DNA of 64,000 nt from Nannobrachium achirus. Taxonomy: Eukaryota; Chordata; Actinopteri; Myctophiformes; Myctophidae. Of this stretch, positions 47,351 through 60,280 are shown in pieces. A program made the translations under genes and the position numbers. The notes beneath the pieces were generated by a model. It saw only the letters and a list, made by a program, of their open reading frames with translations, did not search any database and had not been told where the DNA came from. Where the stretch lies: assembly GCA_963921795.1 (NCBI GenBank), contig OY997657.1:24469036-24533035 (forward strand), read 5' to 3'. Numbering within the stretch: position 1 is the first letter of the stretch; each line of letters starts with the position of its first letter.

Positions 47351-50300
47351 TTTGTCACCTTGTTCATGATGGACCTAAGTACCTCTAAAAAAAATTCCCA
47401 ACCTGTTTTACAGTGCCAATAATTTTTAATAAATTCGTCAAATATTACCATAATCCATTCGCTATACAGCAAATAGTATAAAATCAGATAAAAATTAAGA
47501 AGTTTGTTACCATAAAACAACTATATCACCTTGTTCATGATGTACCTAAGTACCTCTAAAAATATTCCCAACCTGTTTTACAGTGCCAATAATTTATAAT
47601 AAATTCGACAAATATTACCATAATCCATTCGCTATACAGCAAATAGTATAAAATCAGATAAAAATTAGGAAGGTTTGTTACCATAAAACAACTATATCAC
47701 CTTGTTCAGGATGTACCTAAGTAACTCTAAAAAAAAATCCCAACCTGTTTTACAGTGCGAATAATTTATAATAAATTCGACAAATATTACCATAATCCAT
47801 TCGCTATACAGCAAATAGTATACAATCAGATAAAAATTAAGAAGGTTTGTTACCATAAATCAACTATATCACCTTGTTCATGATGGACCTAAGTACCTCT
47901 AAAAAAATTCCCAACCTGTTTTACAGTGCCAATAATTTTTAATAAATTCGTCAAATATTACCATAATCCATTCGCTATACAGCAAATAGTATAAAATCAG
48001 ATAAAAATTAGGAAGGTTTGTTACCATAAAACAACTATATCACCTTGTTCATGATGTACCTAAGTACCTCTAAAAAAATTCCCAACCTGTTTTACAGTGC
48101 CAATATTTTTTAATAAATTCGTCAAATATTACCATAATCCATTCGCTATACAGCAAATAGTATAAAATCAGATAAAAATTAGGAAGGTTTGTTACCATAA
48201 ATCAACTATATCACCTTGTTCATGATGTACCTAAGTACCTCTAAAAAAATTCCCAACCTGTTTTACAGTGCCAATAATTTATAATAAATTCGTCAAATAT
48301 TACCATAATCCATTCGCTATACAGCAAATAGTATAAAATCAGATAAAAATTAGGAAGGTTTGTTACCATAAAACAACTATATCACCTTGTTCATGATGTA
48401 CCTAAGTACATTTAAAAAAATTCCCAACCTGTTTTACAGTGCCAATAACTTTTAATAAATTCGTCAAATATTACCATAATCCATTCGCTATACAGCAAAT
48501 AGTATAAAATCAGATAAAAATTAGGAAGGTTTGTTACCATAAAACAACTATATCACCTTGTTCATGATGTACCTAAGTACCTCTAAAAAAATTCCCAACC
48601 TGTTTTACAGTGCCAATAATTTTTAATAAATTCGTCAAATATTACCATAATCCATTCGCTATACAGCAAATAGTATAAAATCAGATAAAAATTAGGAAGG
48701 TTTGTTACCATAAATCAACTATATCACCTTGTTCATGATGTACCTAAGTACCTCTAAAAAAATTCCCAACCTGTTTTACAGTGCCAATAATTTATAATAA
48801 ATTCGTCAAATATTACCATAATCCATTCGCTATACAGCAAATAGTATAAAATCAGATAAAAATTAAGAAGTTTGTAACCATAAAACAAATATATCACCTT
48901 GTTCATGATGTACCTAAGTACCTCTAAAAATATTCCCAACCTGTTTTACAGTGCCAATAATTTATAATAAATTCGACAAATATTACCATAATCCATTCGC
49001 TATACAGCAAATAGTATAAAATCAGATAAAAATTAAGAAGTTTGTTACCATAAAACAACTTTGTCACCTTGTTCATGATGGACCTAAGTACCTCTAAAAA
49101 AAATTCCCAACCTGTTTTACAGTGCCAATAATTTTTAATAAATTCGTCAAATATTACCATAATCCATTCGCTATACAGCAAATAGTATAAAATCAGATAA
49201 AAATTAAGAAGGTTTGTTACCATAAATCAACTATATAACCTTGTTCATGATGGACCTAAGTACCTCTAAAAAAAATTCCCAACCTGTTTTACAGTGCCAA
49301 TAATTTTTAATAAATTCGTCAAATATTACCATAATCCATTCGCTATACAGCAAATAGTATAAAATCAGATAAAAATTAAGAAGGTTCGTTACCATAAATC
49401 AACTATATCACCTTGTTCATGATGTACCTAAGTACCTCTAAAAATATTCCCAACCTGTTTTACAGTGCCAATAATTTATAATAAATTCGACAAATATTAC
49501 CATAATCCATTCGCTATACAGCAAATAGTATAAAATCAGATAAAAATTAAGAAGTTTGTAACCATAAAACAACTATATCACCTTGTTCATGATGTACCTA
49601 AGTACCTCTAAAAATATTCCCAACCTGTTTTACAGTGCCAATAATTTATAATAAATTCGACAAATATTACCATAATCCATTCGCTATACAGCAAATAGTA
49701 TAAAATCAGATAAAAATTAAGAAGTTTGTTACCATAAAACAACTTTGTCACCTTGTTCATGATGGACCTAAGTACCTCTAAAAAAAATTCCCAACCTGTT
49801 TTACAGTGCCAATAATTTTTAATAAATTCGTCAAATATTACCATAATCCATTCGCTATACAGCAAATAGTATAAAATCAGATAAAAATTAAGAAGTTTGT
49901 TACCATAAAACAACTATATCACCTTGTTCATGATGTACCTAAGTACCTCTAAAAATATTCCCAACCTGTTTTACAGTGCCAATAATTTATAATAAATTCG
50001 ACAAATATTACCATAATCCATTCGCTATACAGCAAATAGTATAAAATCAGATAAAAATTAGGAAGGTTTGTTACCATAAAACAACTATATCACCTTGTTC
50101 AGGATGTACCTAAGTAACTCTAAAAAAAAATCCCAACCTGTTTTACAGTGCGAATAATTTATAATAAATTCGACAAATATTACCATAATCCATTCGCTAT
50201 ACAGCAAATAGTATACAATCAGATAAAAATTAAGAAGGTTTGTTACCATAAATCAACTATATAACCTTGTTCATGATGGACCTAAGTACCTCTAAAAAAA

Positions 50301-51500
50301 ATCCCAACCTGTTTTACAGTGCCAATAATTTTTAATAAATTCGTCAAATATTACCATAATCCATTCGCTATACAGCAAATAGTATAAAATCAGATAAAAA
50401 TTAGGAAGGTTTGTTACCATAAAACAACTATATCACCTTGTTCATGATGTACCTAAGTACCTCTAAAAAAATTCCCAACCTGTTTTACAGTGCCAATATT
50501 TTTTAATAAATTCGTCAAATATTACCATAATCCATTCGCTATACAGCAAATAGTATAAAATCAGATAAAAATTAGGAAGGTTTGTTACCATAAATCAACT
50601 ATATCACCTTGTTCATGATGTACCTAAGTACCTCTAAAAAAATTCCCAACCTGTTTTACAGTGCCAATAATTTATAATAAATTCGTCAAATATTACCATA
50701 ATCCATTCGCTATACAGCAAATAGTATAAAATCAGATAAAAATTAGGAAGGTTTGTTACCATAAAACAACTATATCACCTTGTTCATGATGTACCTAAGT
50801 ATATTTAAAAAAATTCCCAACCTGTTTTACAGTGCCAATAACTTTTAATAAATTCGTCAAATATTACCATAATCCATTCGCTATACAGCAAATAGTATAA
50901 AATCAGATAAAAATTAGGAAGGTTTGTTACCATAAAACAACTATATCACCTTGTTCATGATGTACCTAAGTACCTCTAAAAAAATTCCCAACCTGTTTTA
51001 CAGTGCCAATAATTTTTAATAAATTCGTCAAATATTACCATAATCCATTCGCTATACAGCAAATAGTATAAAATCAGATAAAAATTAGGAAGGTTTGTTA
51101 CCATAAATCAACTATATCACCTTGTTCATGATGTACCTAAGTACCTCTAAAAAAATTCCCAACCTGTTTTACAGTGCCAATAATTTATAATAAATTCGTC
51201 AAATATTACCATAATCCATTCGCTATACAGCAAATAGTATAAAATCAGATAAAAATTAGGAAGGTTTGTTACCATAAAACAACTATATCACCTTGTTCAT
51301 GATGTACCTAAGTACATTTAAAAAAATTCCCAACCTGTTTTACAGTGCCAATAACTTTTAATAAATTCGTCAAATATTACCATAATCCATTCGCTATACA
51401 GCAAATAGTATAAAATCAGATAAAAATTAGGAAGGTTTGTTACCATAAAACAACTATATCACCTTGTTCAGGATGTACCTAAGTAACTCTAAAAAAAATC
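47215..51500. repeat. 2,393-bp (14-monomer) duplication within the satellite
   Basis: The TTCAGGATGTACC variant at 47708 recurs at 50101, and the CAATATTTTTT variant at 48101 recurs at 50494, both 2,393 bp apart. The 101-codon frame at 47215 recurs at 49608. The two copies differ slightly (gtacattta against gtatattta). Confidence 0.85.
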
Positions 51501-54500
51501 CCAACCTGTTTTACAGTGCGAATAATTTATAATAAATTCGACAAATATTACCATAATCCATTCGCTATACAGCAAATAGTATACAATCAGATAAAAATTA
51601 AGAAGGTTTGTTACCATAAATCAACTATATAACCTTGTTCATGATGGACCTAAGTACCTCTAAAAAAATTCCCAACCTGTTTTACAGTGCCAATAATTTT
51701 TAATAAATTCGTCAAATATTACCATAATCCATTCGCTATACAGCAAATAGTATAAAATCAGATAAAAATTAGGAAGGTTTGTTACCATAAAACAACTATA
51801 TCACCTTGTTCATGATGTACCTAAGTATATTTAAAAAAATTCCCAACCTGTTTTACAGTGCCAATAACTTTTAATAAATTCGTCAAATATTACCATAATC
51901 CATTCGCTATACAGCAAATAGTATAAAATCAGATAAAAATTAGGAAGGTTTGTTACCATAAAACAACTATATCACCTTGTTCATGATGTACCTAAGTACC
52001 TCTAAAAAAATTCCCAACCTGTTTTACAGTGCCAATAATTTTTAATAAATTCGTCAAATATTACCATAATCCATTCGCTATACAGCAAATAGTATAAAAT
52101 CAGATAAAAATTAGGAAGGTTTGTTACCATAAATCAACTATATCACCTTGTTCATGATGTACCTAAGTACCTCTAAAAAAATTCCCAACCTGTTTTACAG
52201 TGCCAATAATTTATAATAAATTCGTCAAATATTACCATAATCCATTCGCTATACAGCAAATAGTATAAAATCAGATAAAAATTAGGAAGGTTTGTTACCA
52301 TAAAACAACTATATCACCTTGTTCATGATGTACCTAAGTACATTTAAAAAAATTCCCAACCTGTTTTACAGTGCCAATAACTTTTAATAAATTCGTCAAA
52401 TATTACCATAATCCATTCGCTATACAGCAAATAGTATAAAATCAGATAAAAATTAGGAAGGTTTGTTACCATAAAACAACTATATCACCTTGTTCATGAT
52501 GTACCTAAGTACCTCTAAAAAAATTCCCAACCTGTTTTACAGTGCCAATAATTTTTAATAAATTCGTCAAATATTACCATAATCCATTCGCTATACAGCA
52601 AATAGTATAAAATCAGATAAAAATTAGGAAGGTTTGTTACCATAAATCAACTATATCACCTTGTTCATGATGTACCTAAGTACCTCTAAAAAAATTCCCA
52701 ACCTGTTTTACAGTGCCAATAATTTATAATAAATTCGTCAAATATTACCATAATCCATTCGCTATACAGCAAATAGTATAAAATCAGATAAAAATTAAGA
52801 AGTTTGTAACCATAAAACAAATATATCACCTTGTTCATGATGTACCTAAGTACCTCTAAAAATATTCCCAACCTGTTTTACAGTGCCAATAATTTATAAT
52901 AAATTCGACAAATATTACCATAATCCATTCGCTATACAGCAAATAGTATAAAATCAGATAAAAATTAAGAAGTTTGTTACCATAAAACAACTTTGTCACC
53001 TTGTTCATGATGGACCTAAGTACCTCTAAAAAAAATTCCCAACCTGTTTTACAGTGCCAATAATTTTTAATAAATTCGTCAAATATTACCATAATCCATT
53101 CGCTATACAGCAAATAGTATAAAATCAGATAAAAATTAAGAAGGTTTGTTACCATAAATCAACTATATAACCTTGTTCATGATGGACCTAAGTACCTCTA
53201 AAAAAAATTCCCAACCTGTTTTACAGTGCCAATAATTTTTAATAAATTCGTCAAATATTACCATAATCCATTCGCTATACAGCAAATAGTATAAAATCAG
53301 ATAAAAATTAAGAAGGTTCGTTACCATAAATCAACTATATCACCTTGTTCATGATGTACCTAAGTACCTCTAAAAATATTCCCAACCTGTTTTACAGTGC
53401 CAATAATTTATAATAAATTCGACAAATATTACCATAATCCATTCGCTATACAGCAAATAGTATAAAATCAGATAAAAATTAAGAAGTTTGTAACCATAAA
53501 ACAACTATATCACCTTGTTCATGATGTACCTAAGTACCTCTAAAAATATTCCCAACCTGTTTTACAGTGCCAATAATTTATAATAAATTCGACAAATATT
53601 ACCATAATCCATTCGCTATACAGCAAATAGTATAAAATCAGATAAAAATTAAGAAGTTTGTTACCATAAAACAACTTTGTCACCTTGTTCATGATGGACC
53701 TAAGTACCTCTAAAAAAAATTCCCAACCTGTTTTACAGTGCCAATAATTTTTAATAAATTCGTCAAATATTACCATAATCCATTCGCTATACAGCAAATA
53801 GTATAAAATCAGATAAAAATTAAGAAGTTTGTTACCATAAAACAACTATATCACCTTGTTCATGATGTACCTAAGTACCTCTAAAAATATTCCCAACCTG
53901 TTTTACAGTGCCAATAATTTATAATAAATTCGACAAATATTACCATAATCCATTCGCTATACAGCAAATAGTATAAAATCAGATAAAAATTAGGAAGGTT
54001 TGTTACCATAAAACAACTATATCACCTTGTTCAGGATGTACCTAAGTAACTCTAAAAAAAAATCCCAACCTGTTTTACAGTGCGAATAATTTATAATAAA
54101 TTCGACAAATATTACCATAATCCATTCGCTATACAGCAAATAGTATACAATCAGATAAAAATTAAGAAGGTTTGTTACCATAAATCAACTATATAACCTT
54201 GTTCATGATGGACCTAAGTACCTCTAAAAAAAATCCCAACCTGTTTTACAGTGCCAATAATTTTTAATAAATTCGTCAAATATTACCATAATCCATTCGC
54301 TATACAGCAAATAGTATAAAATCAGATAAAAATTAGGAAGGTTTGTTACCATAAAACAACTATATCACCTTGTTCATGATGTACCTAAGTACCTCTAAAA
54401 AAATTCCCAACCTGTTTTACAGTGCCAATATTTTTTAATAAATTCGTCAAATATTACCATAATCCATTCGCTATACAGCAAATAGTATAAAATCAGATAA

Positions 54501-56280
54501 AAATTAGGAAGGTTTGTTACCATAAATCAACTATATCACCTTGTTCATGATGTACCTAAGTACCTCTAAAAAAATTCCCAACCTGTTTTACAGTGCCAAT
54601 AATTTATAATAAATTCGTCAAATATTACCATAATCCATTCGCTATACAGCAAATAGTATAAAATCAGATAAAAATTAGGAAGGTTTGTTACCATAAAACA
54701 ACTATATCACCTTGTTCATGATGTACCTAAGTATATTTAAAAAAATTCCCAACCTGTTTTACAGTGCCAATAACTTTTAATAAATTCGTCAAATATTACC
54801 ATAATCCATTCGCTATACAGCAAATAGTATAAAATCAGATAAAAATTAGGAAGGTTTGTTACCATAAAACAACTATATCACCTTGTTCATGATGTACCTA
54901 AGTACCTCTAAAAAAATTCCCAACCTGTTTTACAGTGCCAATAATTTTTAATAAATTCGTCAAATATTACCATAATCCATTCGCTATACAGCAAATAGTA
55001 TAAAATCAGATAAAAATTAGGAAGGTTTGTTACCATAAATCAACTATATCACCTTGTTCATGATGTACCTAAGTACCTCTAAAAAAATTCCCAACCTGTT
55101 TTACAGTGCCAATAATTTATAATAAATTCGTCAAATATTACCATAATCCATTCGCTATACAGCAAATAGTATAAAATCAGATAAAAATTAGGAAGGTTTG
55201 TTACCATAAAACAACTATATCACCTTGTTCATGATGTACCTAAGTACATTTAAAAAAATTCCCAACCTGTTTTACAGTGCCAATAACTTTTAATAAATTC
55301 GTCAAATATTACCATAATCCATTCGCTATACAGCAAATAGTATAAAATCAGATAAAAATTAGGAAGGTTTGTTACCATAAAACAACTATATCACCTTGTT
55401 CAGGATGTACCTAAGTAACTCTAAAAAAAATCCCAACCTGTTTTACAGTGCGAATAATTTATAATAAATTCGACAAATATTACCATAATCCATTCGCTAT
55501 ACAGCAAATAGTATACAATCAGATAAAAATTAAGAAGGTTTGTTACCATAAATCAACTATATAACCTTGTTCATGATGGACCTAAGTACCTCTAAAAAAA
55601 TTCCCAACCTGTTTTACAGTGCCAATAATTTTTAATAAATTCGTCAAATATTACCATAATCCATTCGCTATACAGCAAATAGTATAAAATCAGATAAAAA
55701 TTAGGAAGGTTTGTTACCATAAAACAACTATATCACCTTGTTCATGATGTACCTAAGTATATTTAAAAAAATTCCCAACCTGTTTTACAGTGCCAATAAC
55801 TTTTAATAAATTCGTCAAATATTACCATAATCCATTCGCTATACAGCAAATAGTATAAAATCAGATAAAAATTAGGAAGGTTTGTTACCATAAAACAACT
55901 ATATCACCTTGTTCATGATGTACCTAAGTACCTCTAAAAAAATTCCCAACCTGTTTTACAGTGCCAATAATTTTTAATAAATTCGTCAAATATTACCATA
56001 ATCCATTCGCTATACAGCAAATAGTATAAAATCAGATAAAAATTAGGAAGGTTTGTTACCATAAATCAACTATATCACCTTGTTCATGATGTACCTAAGT
56101 ACCTCTAAAAAAATTCCCAACCTGTTTTACAGTGCCAATAATTTATAATAAATTCGTCAAATATTACCATAATCCATTCGCTATACAGCAAATAGTATAA
56201 AATCAGATAAAAATTAGGAAGGTTTGTTACCATAAAACAACTATATCACCTTGTTCATGATGTACCTAAGTACATTTAAA
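48040..56280. repeat. 3,932-bp higher-order repeat (23 monomers), two copies
   Basis: Variant positions recur at exactly 3,932 bp: TTCAGGATG at 50101/54033 and 51470/55402, GTATATTTA at about 50799/54731 and 51825/55757, GTACATTTA at 48405/52337, and frames 48754/52686, 48924/52856 and 49608/53540. This unit contains the 2,393-bp duplication, so it is the later event. Correspondence is lost before about 48040 and after about 56280. Confidence 0.92.
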
Positions 56281-58900
56281 AAAATTCCCAACCTGTTTTA
56301 CAGTGCCAATAACTTTTAATAAATTCGTCAAATATTACCATAATCCATTCGCTATACAGCAAATAGTATAAAATCAGATAAAAATTAGGAAGGTTTGTTA
56401 CCATAAAACAACTATATCACCTTGTTCAGGATGTACCTAAGTAACTCTAAAAAAAATCCCAACCTGTTTTACAGTGCGAATAATTTATAATAAATTCGAC
56501 AAATATTACCATAATCCATTCGCTATACAGCAAATAGTATACAATCAGATAAAAATTAAGAAGGTTTGTTACCATAAATCAACTATATAACCTTGTTCAT
56601 GATGGACCTAAGTACCTCTAAAAAAATTCCCAACCTGTTTTACAGTGCCAATAATTTTTAATAAATTCGTCAAATATTACCATAATCCATTCGCTATACA
56701 GCAAATAGTATAAAATCAGATAAAAATTAGGAAGGTTTGTTACCATAAAACAACTATATCACCTTGTTCATGATGTACCTAAGTACCTCTAAAAAAATTC
56801 CCAACCTGTTTTACAGTGCCAATATTTTTTAATAAATTCGTCAAATATTACCATAATCCATTCGCTATACAGCAAATAGTATAAAATCAGATAAAAATTA
56901 GGAAGGTTTGTTACCATAAAACAACTATATCACCTTGTTCATGATGTACCTAAGTATATTTAAAAAAATTCCCAACCTGTTTTACAGTGCCAATAACTTT
57001 TAATAAATTCGTCAAATATTACCATAATCCATTCGCTATACAGCAAATAGTATAAAATCAGATAAAAATTAGGAAGGTTTGTTACCATAAAACAACTATA
57101 TCACCTTGTTCATGATGTACCTAAGTACCTCTAAAAAAATTCCCAACCTGTTTTACAGTGCCAATAATTTTTAATAAATTCGTCAAATATTACCATAATC
57201 CATTCGCTATACAGCAAATAGTATAAAATCAGATAAAAATTAGGAAGGTTTGTTACCATAAATCAACTATATCACCTTGTTCATGATGTACCTAAGTACC
57301 TCTAAAAAAATTCCCAACCTGTTTTACAGTGCCAATAATTTATAATAAATTCGTCAAATATTACCATAATCCATTCGCTATACAGCAAATAGTATAAAAT
57401 CAGATAAAAATTAGGAAGGTTTGTTACCATAAAACAACTATATCACCTTGTTCATGATGTACCTAAGTACATTTAAAAAAATTCCCAACCTGTTTTACAG
57501 TGCCAATAACTTTTAATAAATTCGTCAAATATTACCATAATCCATTCGCTATACAGCAAATAGTATAAAATCAGATAAAAATTAGGAAGGTTTGTTACCA
57601 TAAAACAACTATATCACCTTGTTCAGGATGTACCTAAGTAACTCTAAAAAAAATCCCAACCTGTTTTACAGTGCGAATAATTTATAATAAATTCGACAAA
57701 TATTACCATAATCCATTCGCTATACAGCAAATAGTATACAATCAGATAAAAATTAAGAAGGTTTGTTACCATAAATCAACTATATAACCTTGTTCATGAT
57801 GGACCTAAGTACCTCTAAAAAAATTCCCAACCTGTTTTACAGTGCCAATAATTTTTAATAAATTCGTCAAATATTACCATAATCCATTCGCTATACAGCA
57901 AATAGTATAAAATCAGATAAAAATTAGGAAGGTTTGTTACCATAAAACAACTATATCACCTTGTTCATGATGTACCTAAGTACCTCTAAAAAAATTCCCA
58001 ACCTGTTTTACAGTGCCAATATTTTTTAATAAATTCGTCAAATATTACCATAATCCATTCGCTATACAGCAAATAGTATAAAATCAGATAAAAATTAGGA
58101 AGGTTTGTTACCATAAATCAACTATATCACCTTGTTCATGATGTACCTAAGTACCTCTAAAAAAATTCCCAACCTGTTTTACAGTGCCAATAATTTATAA
58201 TAAATTCGTCAAATATTACCATAATCCATTCGCTATACAGCAAATAGTATAAAATCAGATAAAAATTAGGAAGGTTTGTTACCATAAAACAACTATATCA
58301 CCTTGTTCATGATGTACCTAAGTACATTTAAAAAAATTCCCAACCTGTTTTACAGTGCCAATAACTTTTAATAAATTTGTCAAATATTACCATAATCCAT
58401 TCGCTATACAGCAAATAGTATAAAATCAGATAAAAATTAGGAAGGTTTGTTACCATAAAACAACTATATCACCTTGTTCATGATGTACCTAAGTACCTCT
58501 AAAAAAATTCCCAACCTGTTTTACAGTGCCAATAATTTTTAATAAATTCGTCAAATATTACCATAATCCATTCGCTATACAGCAAATAGTATAAAATCAG
58601 ATAAAAATTAGGAAGGTTTGTTACCATAAATCAACTATATCACCTTGTTCATGATGTACCTAAGTACCTCTAAAAAAATTCCCAAACTGTTTTACAGTGC
58701 CAATAATTTATAATAAATTCGTCAAATATTACCATAATCCATTCGCTATACAGCAAATAGTATAAAATCAGATAAAAATTAGGAAGGTTTGTTACCATAA
58801 AACAACTATATCACCTTGTTCATGATGTACCTAAGTACATTTAAAAAAATTCCCAACCTGTTTTACAGTGCCAATAATTTATAATAAATTCGACAAATAA
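55402..58900. repeat. 6- and 7-monomer (1,026 / 1,197 bp) repeats near the array end
   Basis: The TTCAGGATG variant falls at 55402, 56428 and 57625, intervals of 1,026 and 1,197 bp, that is six and seven monomers. One extra 'caatattttttaa' monomer (about 56821) accounts for the difference. These are shorter multimers than in the rest of the array. Confidence 0.85.
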
Positions 58901-59010
58901 TACCATCCATTCGCTATACAGCAAATAGTATAAAATCAGATAAAAATTAAGAAATTTGTTACCATAAAACAACTTTGTCACCTTGTTCATGATGTACCTA
59001 AGTACCCCTG

Positions 59011-59180
59011 AAAATATTTTTCTTATGTGAGGGGGCTCCCTGGTGCCTCAGCGTGCCCACCGAAAAGAAAAAAGGAAAAACGGAAAGATTGGAAAGGGAA
59101 AAAACAGTGTAGCACCGCCTCGGACACCCGGAGAGTGCGCTCTCACTGACAGCAACCGACTCGGCCGTGGACTTCGGAGA
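59011..59180. other. left junction of the GC-rich island
   Basis: The last satellite monomer breaks off at 'aagtacccctgaaaatattt' and is followed by a purine-rich stretch (gaaaagaaaaaaggaaaaac) and then CpG-rich sequence. The junction is a clean break within a monomer. Confidence 0.7.
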
Positions 59181-59900
59181 TCGGGATGATCTTGCTCGGC
59201 GGTGTCTCGGGGCGGGCGGCGACACCCACGCGTTTTGGTAGGGGGGAGTTTTGGGTCTGGGCGTCGGTCCGGGTTCGAAGTGGGAGGTTGGGGGTCGGGG
59301 GACTGGAACGATCCGCCTGGGCGGCGCCGTGGGGCGAACGACGCCGCCCACGCGTTTGGTTAGGGGGGAGTTTGCGCCCCGGCTTCGGTCCGGGTTGGAA
59401 GTCGGAGGGGGGGATTCGGGACTGGAACGGTACGGCTTGGCGACTTCGTGGGGAGAGCGCCGGCACCCGCGCGTTTTTCCGGAGTCGTGGCCTCGGCGGC
59501 GGTCCGGTTTGGAGGTGCGGGGTCGGTTGTTGGGGGATGGGGGTGGCCCGGCTAGGCGGTGTCGAGGGCACCCGCGCGTTTTTCGGTTTCGGGCGGCGCC
59601 GTCGTCCCGTGGTCCCGGCGGCGGTCTCGGAGCGGCAGGCGTGTTCCGGCGTGCGTGCGGGATCGGGAGTTTGAGACGCGGGCGGGCGGCGCCGACGCGT
59701 TTTCGGGGTTTGTGTCTCGGCGTCGGTCCCGGTTCGGGGTGGGGTATCGGTCGGGGGTTGGGATGAACCCACTCGGCGGCGCCGTGGGGCGAACGGCGGC
59801 CCTCACGCGTTTTGGGAGATTATGTCCCGGCGTCGTTCCGGGTTCGAGGTCGAGGGGGGACTTGGGGGGAAGGGGGAGGGGGTGAGGGGAGAATGAGGCC
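59181..59900. repeat. CpG-dense minisatellite of about 105-122-bp units, six copies
   Basis: Anchored on a CACGCGTTTT/CGCGCGTTTT core at 59228, 59350, 59469, 59574, 59695 and 59805. Each unit carries 'ctcggcggcgccgtggggcg', 'gggggagtttg' and 'ggcgtcggtccgggttcg' in order, with heavy divergence. GC content and CpG frequency are extreme compared with the flanking satellite. Long frames on both strands (up to 209 codons, Pro/Arg-rich) reflect lack of stops in GC-rich DNA. It resembles rDNA spacer or CpG-island DNA in composition, but I see no rRNA sequence. Confidence 0.8.
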
Positions 59901-60004
59901 ACTCAGCAGCGGCGCGCCACAGCGGACTGTGCCGCCGGCAGTTTTCCGCTAGTAGCATCATCGTGGCCTGTGGGGAAAGGGGAAGTGAAAGTGGAGGGGG
60001 GGGG

Positions 60005-60240
60005 GCTATTTACAGGTAGGTCCGGTCCGTTTTTAAAGGGGCGTTTTTTTTTATATATATATTTTTTTTATTTTTTACATTTTTTATATATATTTTTTAT
60101 TTTTTTATATATATTTTTTATTTTTTTATTTTTTTATATATTTTTTATTTATTTTTTAATTTATATATATATATTTTTTAATATATTTTTTTTATTTTTG
60201 TTTTTTTTTTGGGAGGGGGGGGGTTTGTGTTTAGTCTAAC
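60005..60240. repeat. T-rich / (TA)n low-complexity tract
   Basis: A G run is followed by a 'gggctatttacagg' spacer. About 190 bp of almost pure T and TA then follows from 60037, closed by a run of G. The plus-strand FFIFLYIFFI frame is an artefact. The T-tract next to the CpG block makes the strongest base-composition contrast in the window. Confidence 0.93.
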
Positions 60241-60280
60241 TGGACCCGGGATTGGGAGGGCTTGTCTCTGCGTTGAGCCG

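Larger units (their letters stand above)
41635..59010 (+). repeat. 170/171-bp AT-rich satellite array, forward orientation (about 102 copies)
   Basis: The monomer (counting from 'attcgacaaatattacc' to 'gtgccaataatttataataa') is 170 bp, or 171 where 'ggaaggtttg' replaces 'agaagtttg'. Two monomer flavours alternate: gacaaat with tattccc, and gtcaaat with aaattccc. Multimeric periods are marked by rare variants and listed separately. No match to the CENP-B box (needs TTCG....A..CGGG). The repeated 61-codon minus-strand frame (MGIFLEVLRYIMNKV...) stops in every monomer and is not a gene. Confidence 0.98.

Noticed and set aside
41929-53845. Repeated 61-101-codon minus-strand frames (MGIFLEVLRYIMNKV...) in the satellite
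   Set aside because: They recur once per monomer or pair of monomers and are products of tandem DNA, with no independent start, splice or conservation signal. The frame is kept only where monomers happen to allow it.
41635-59010. CRISPR array
   Set aside because: Head-to-tail monomers with no unique spacers, and a clearly vertebrate context.
59143-59772. 209-codon Pro/Arg-rich frame and several overlapping frames on both strands in the GC-rich island
   Set aside because: Extreme GC content removes stop codons. Frames overlap on opposite strands and follow the 115-bp repeat. No domain is recognisable.
59011-60280. 45S rRNA genes
   Set aside because: Composition resembles a spacer, but no conserved 18S, 5.8S or 28S sequence could be recognised.
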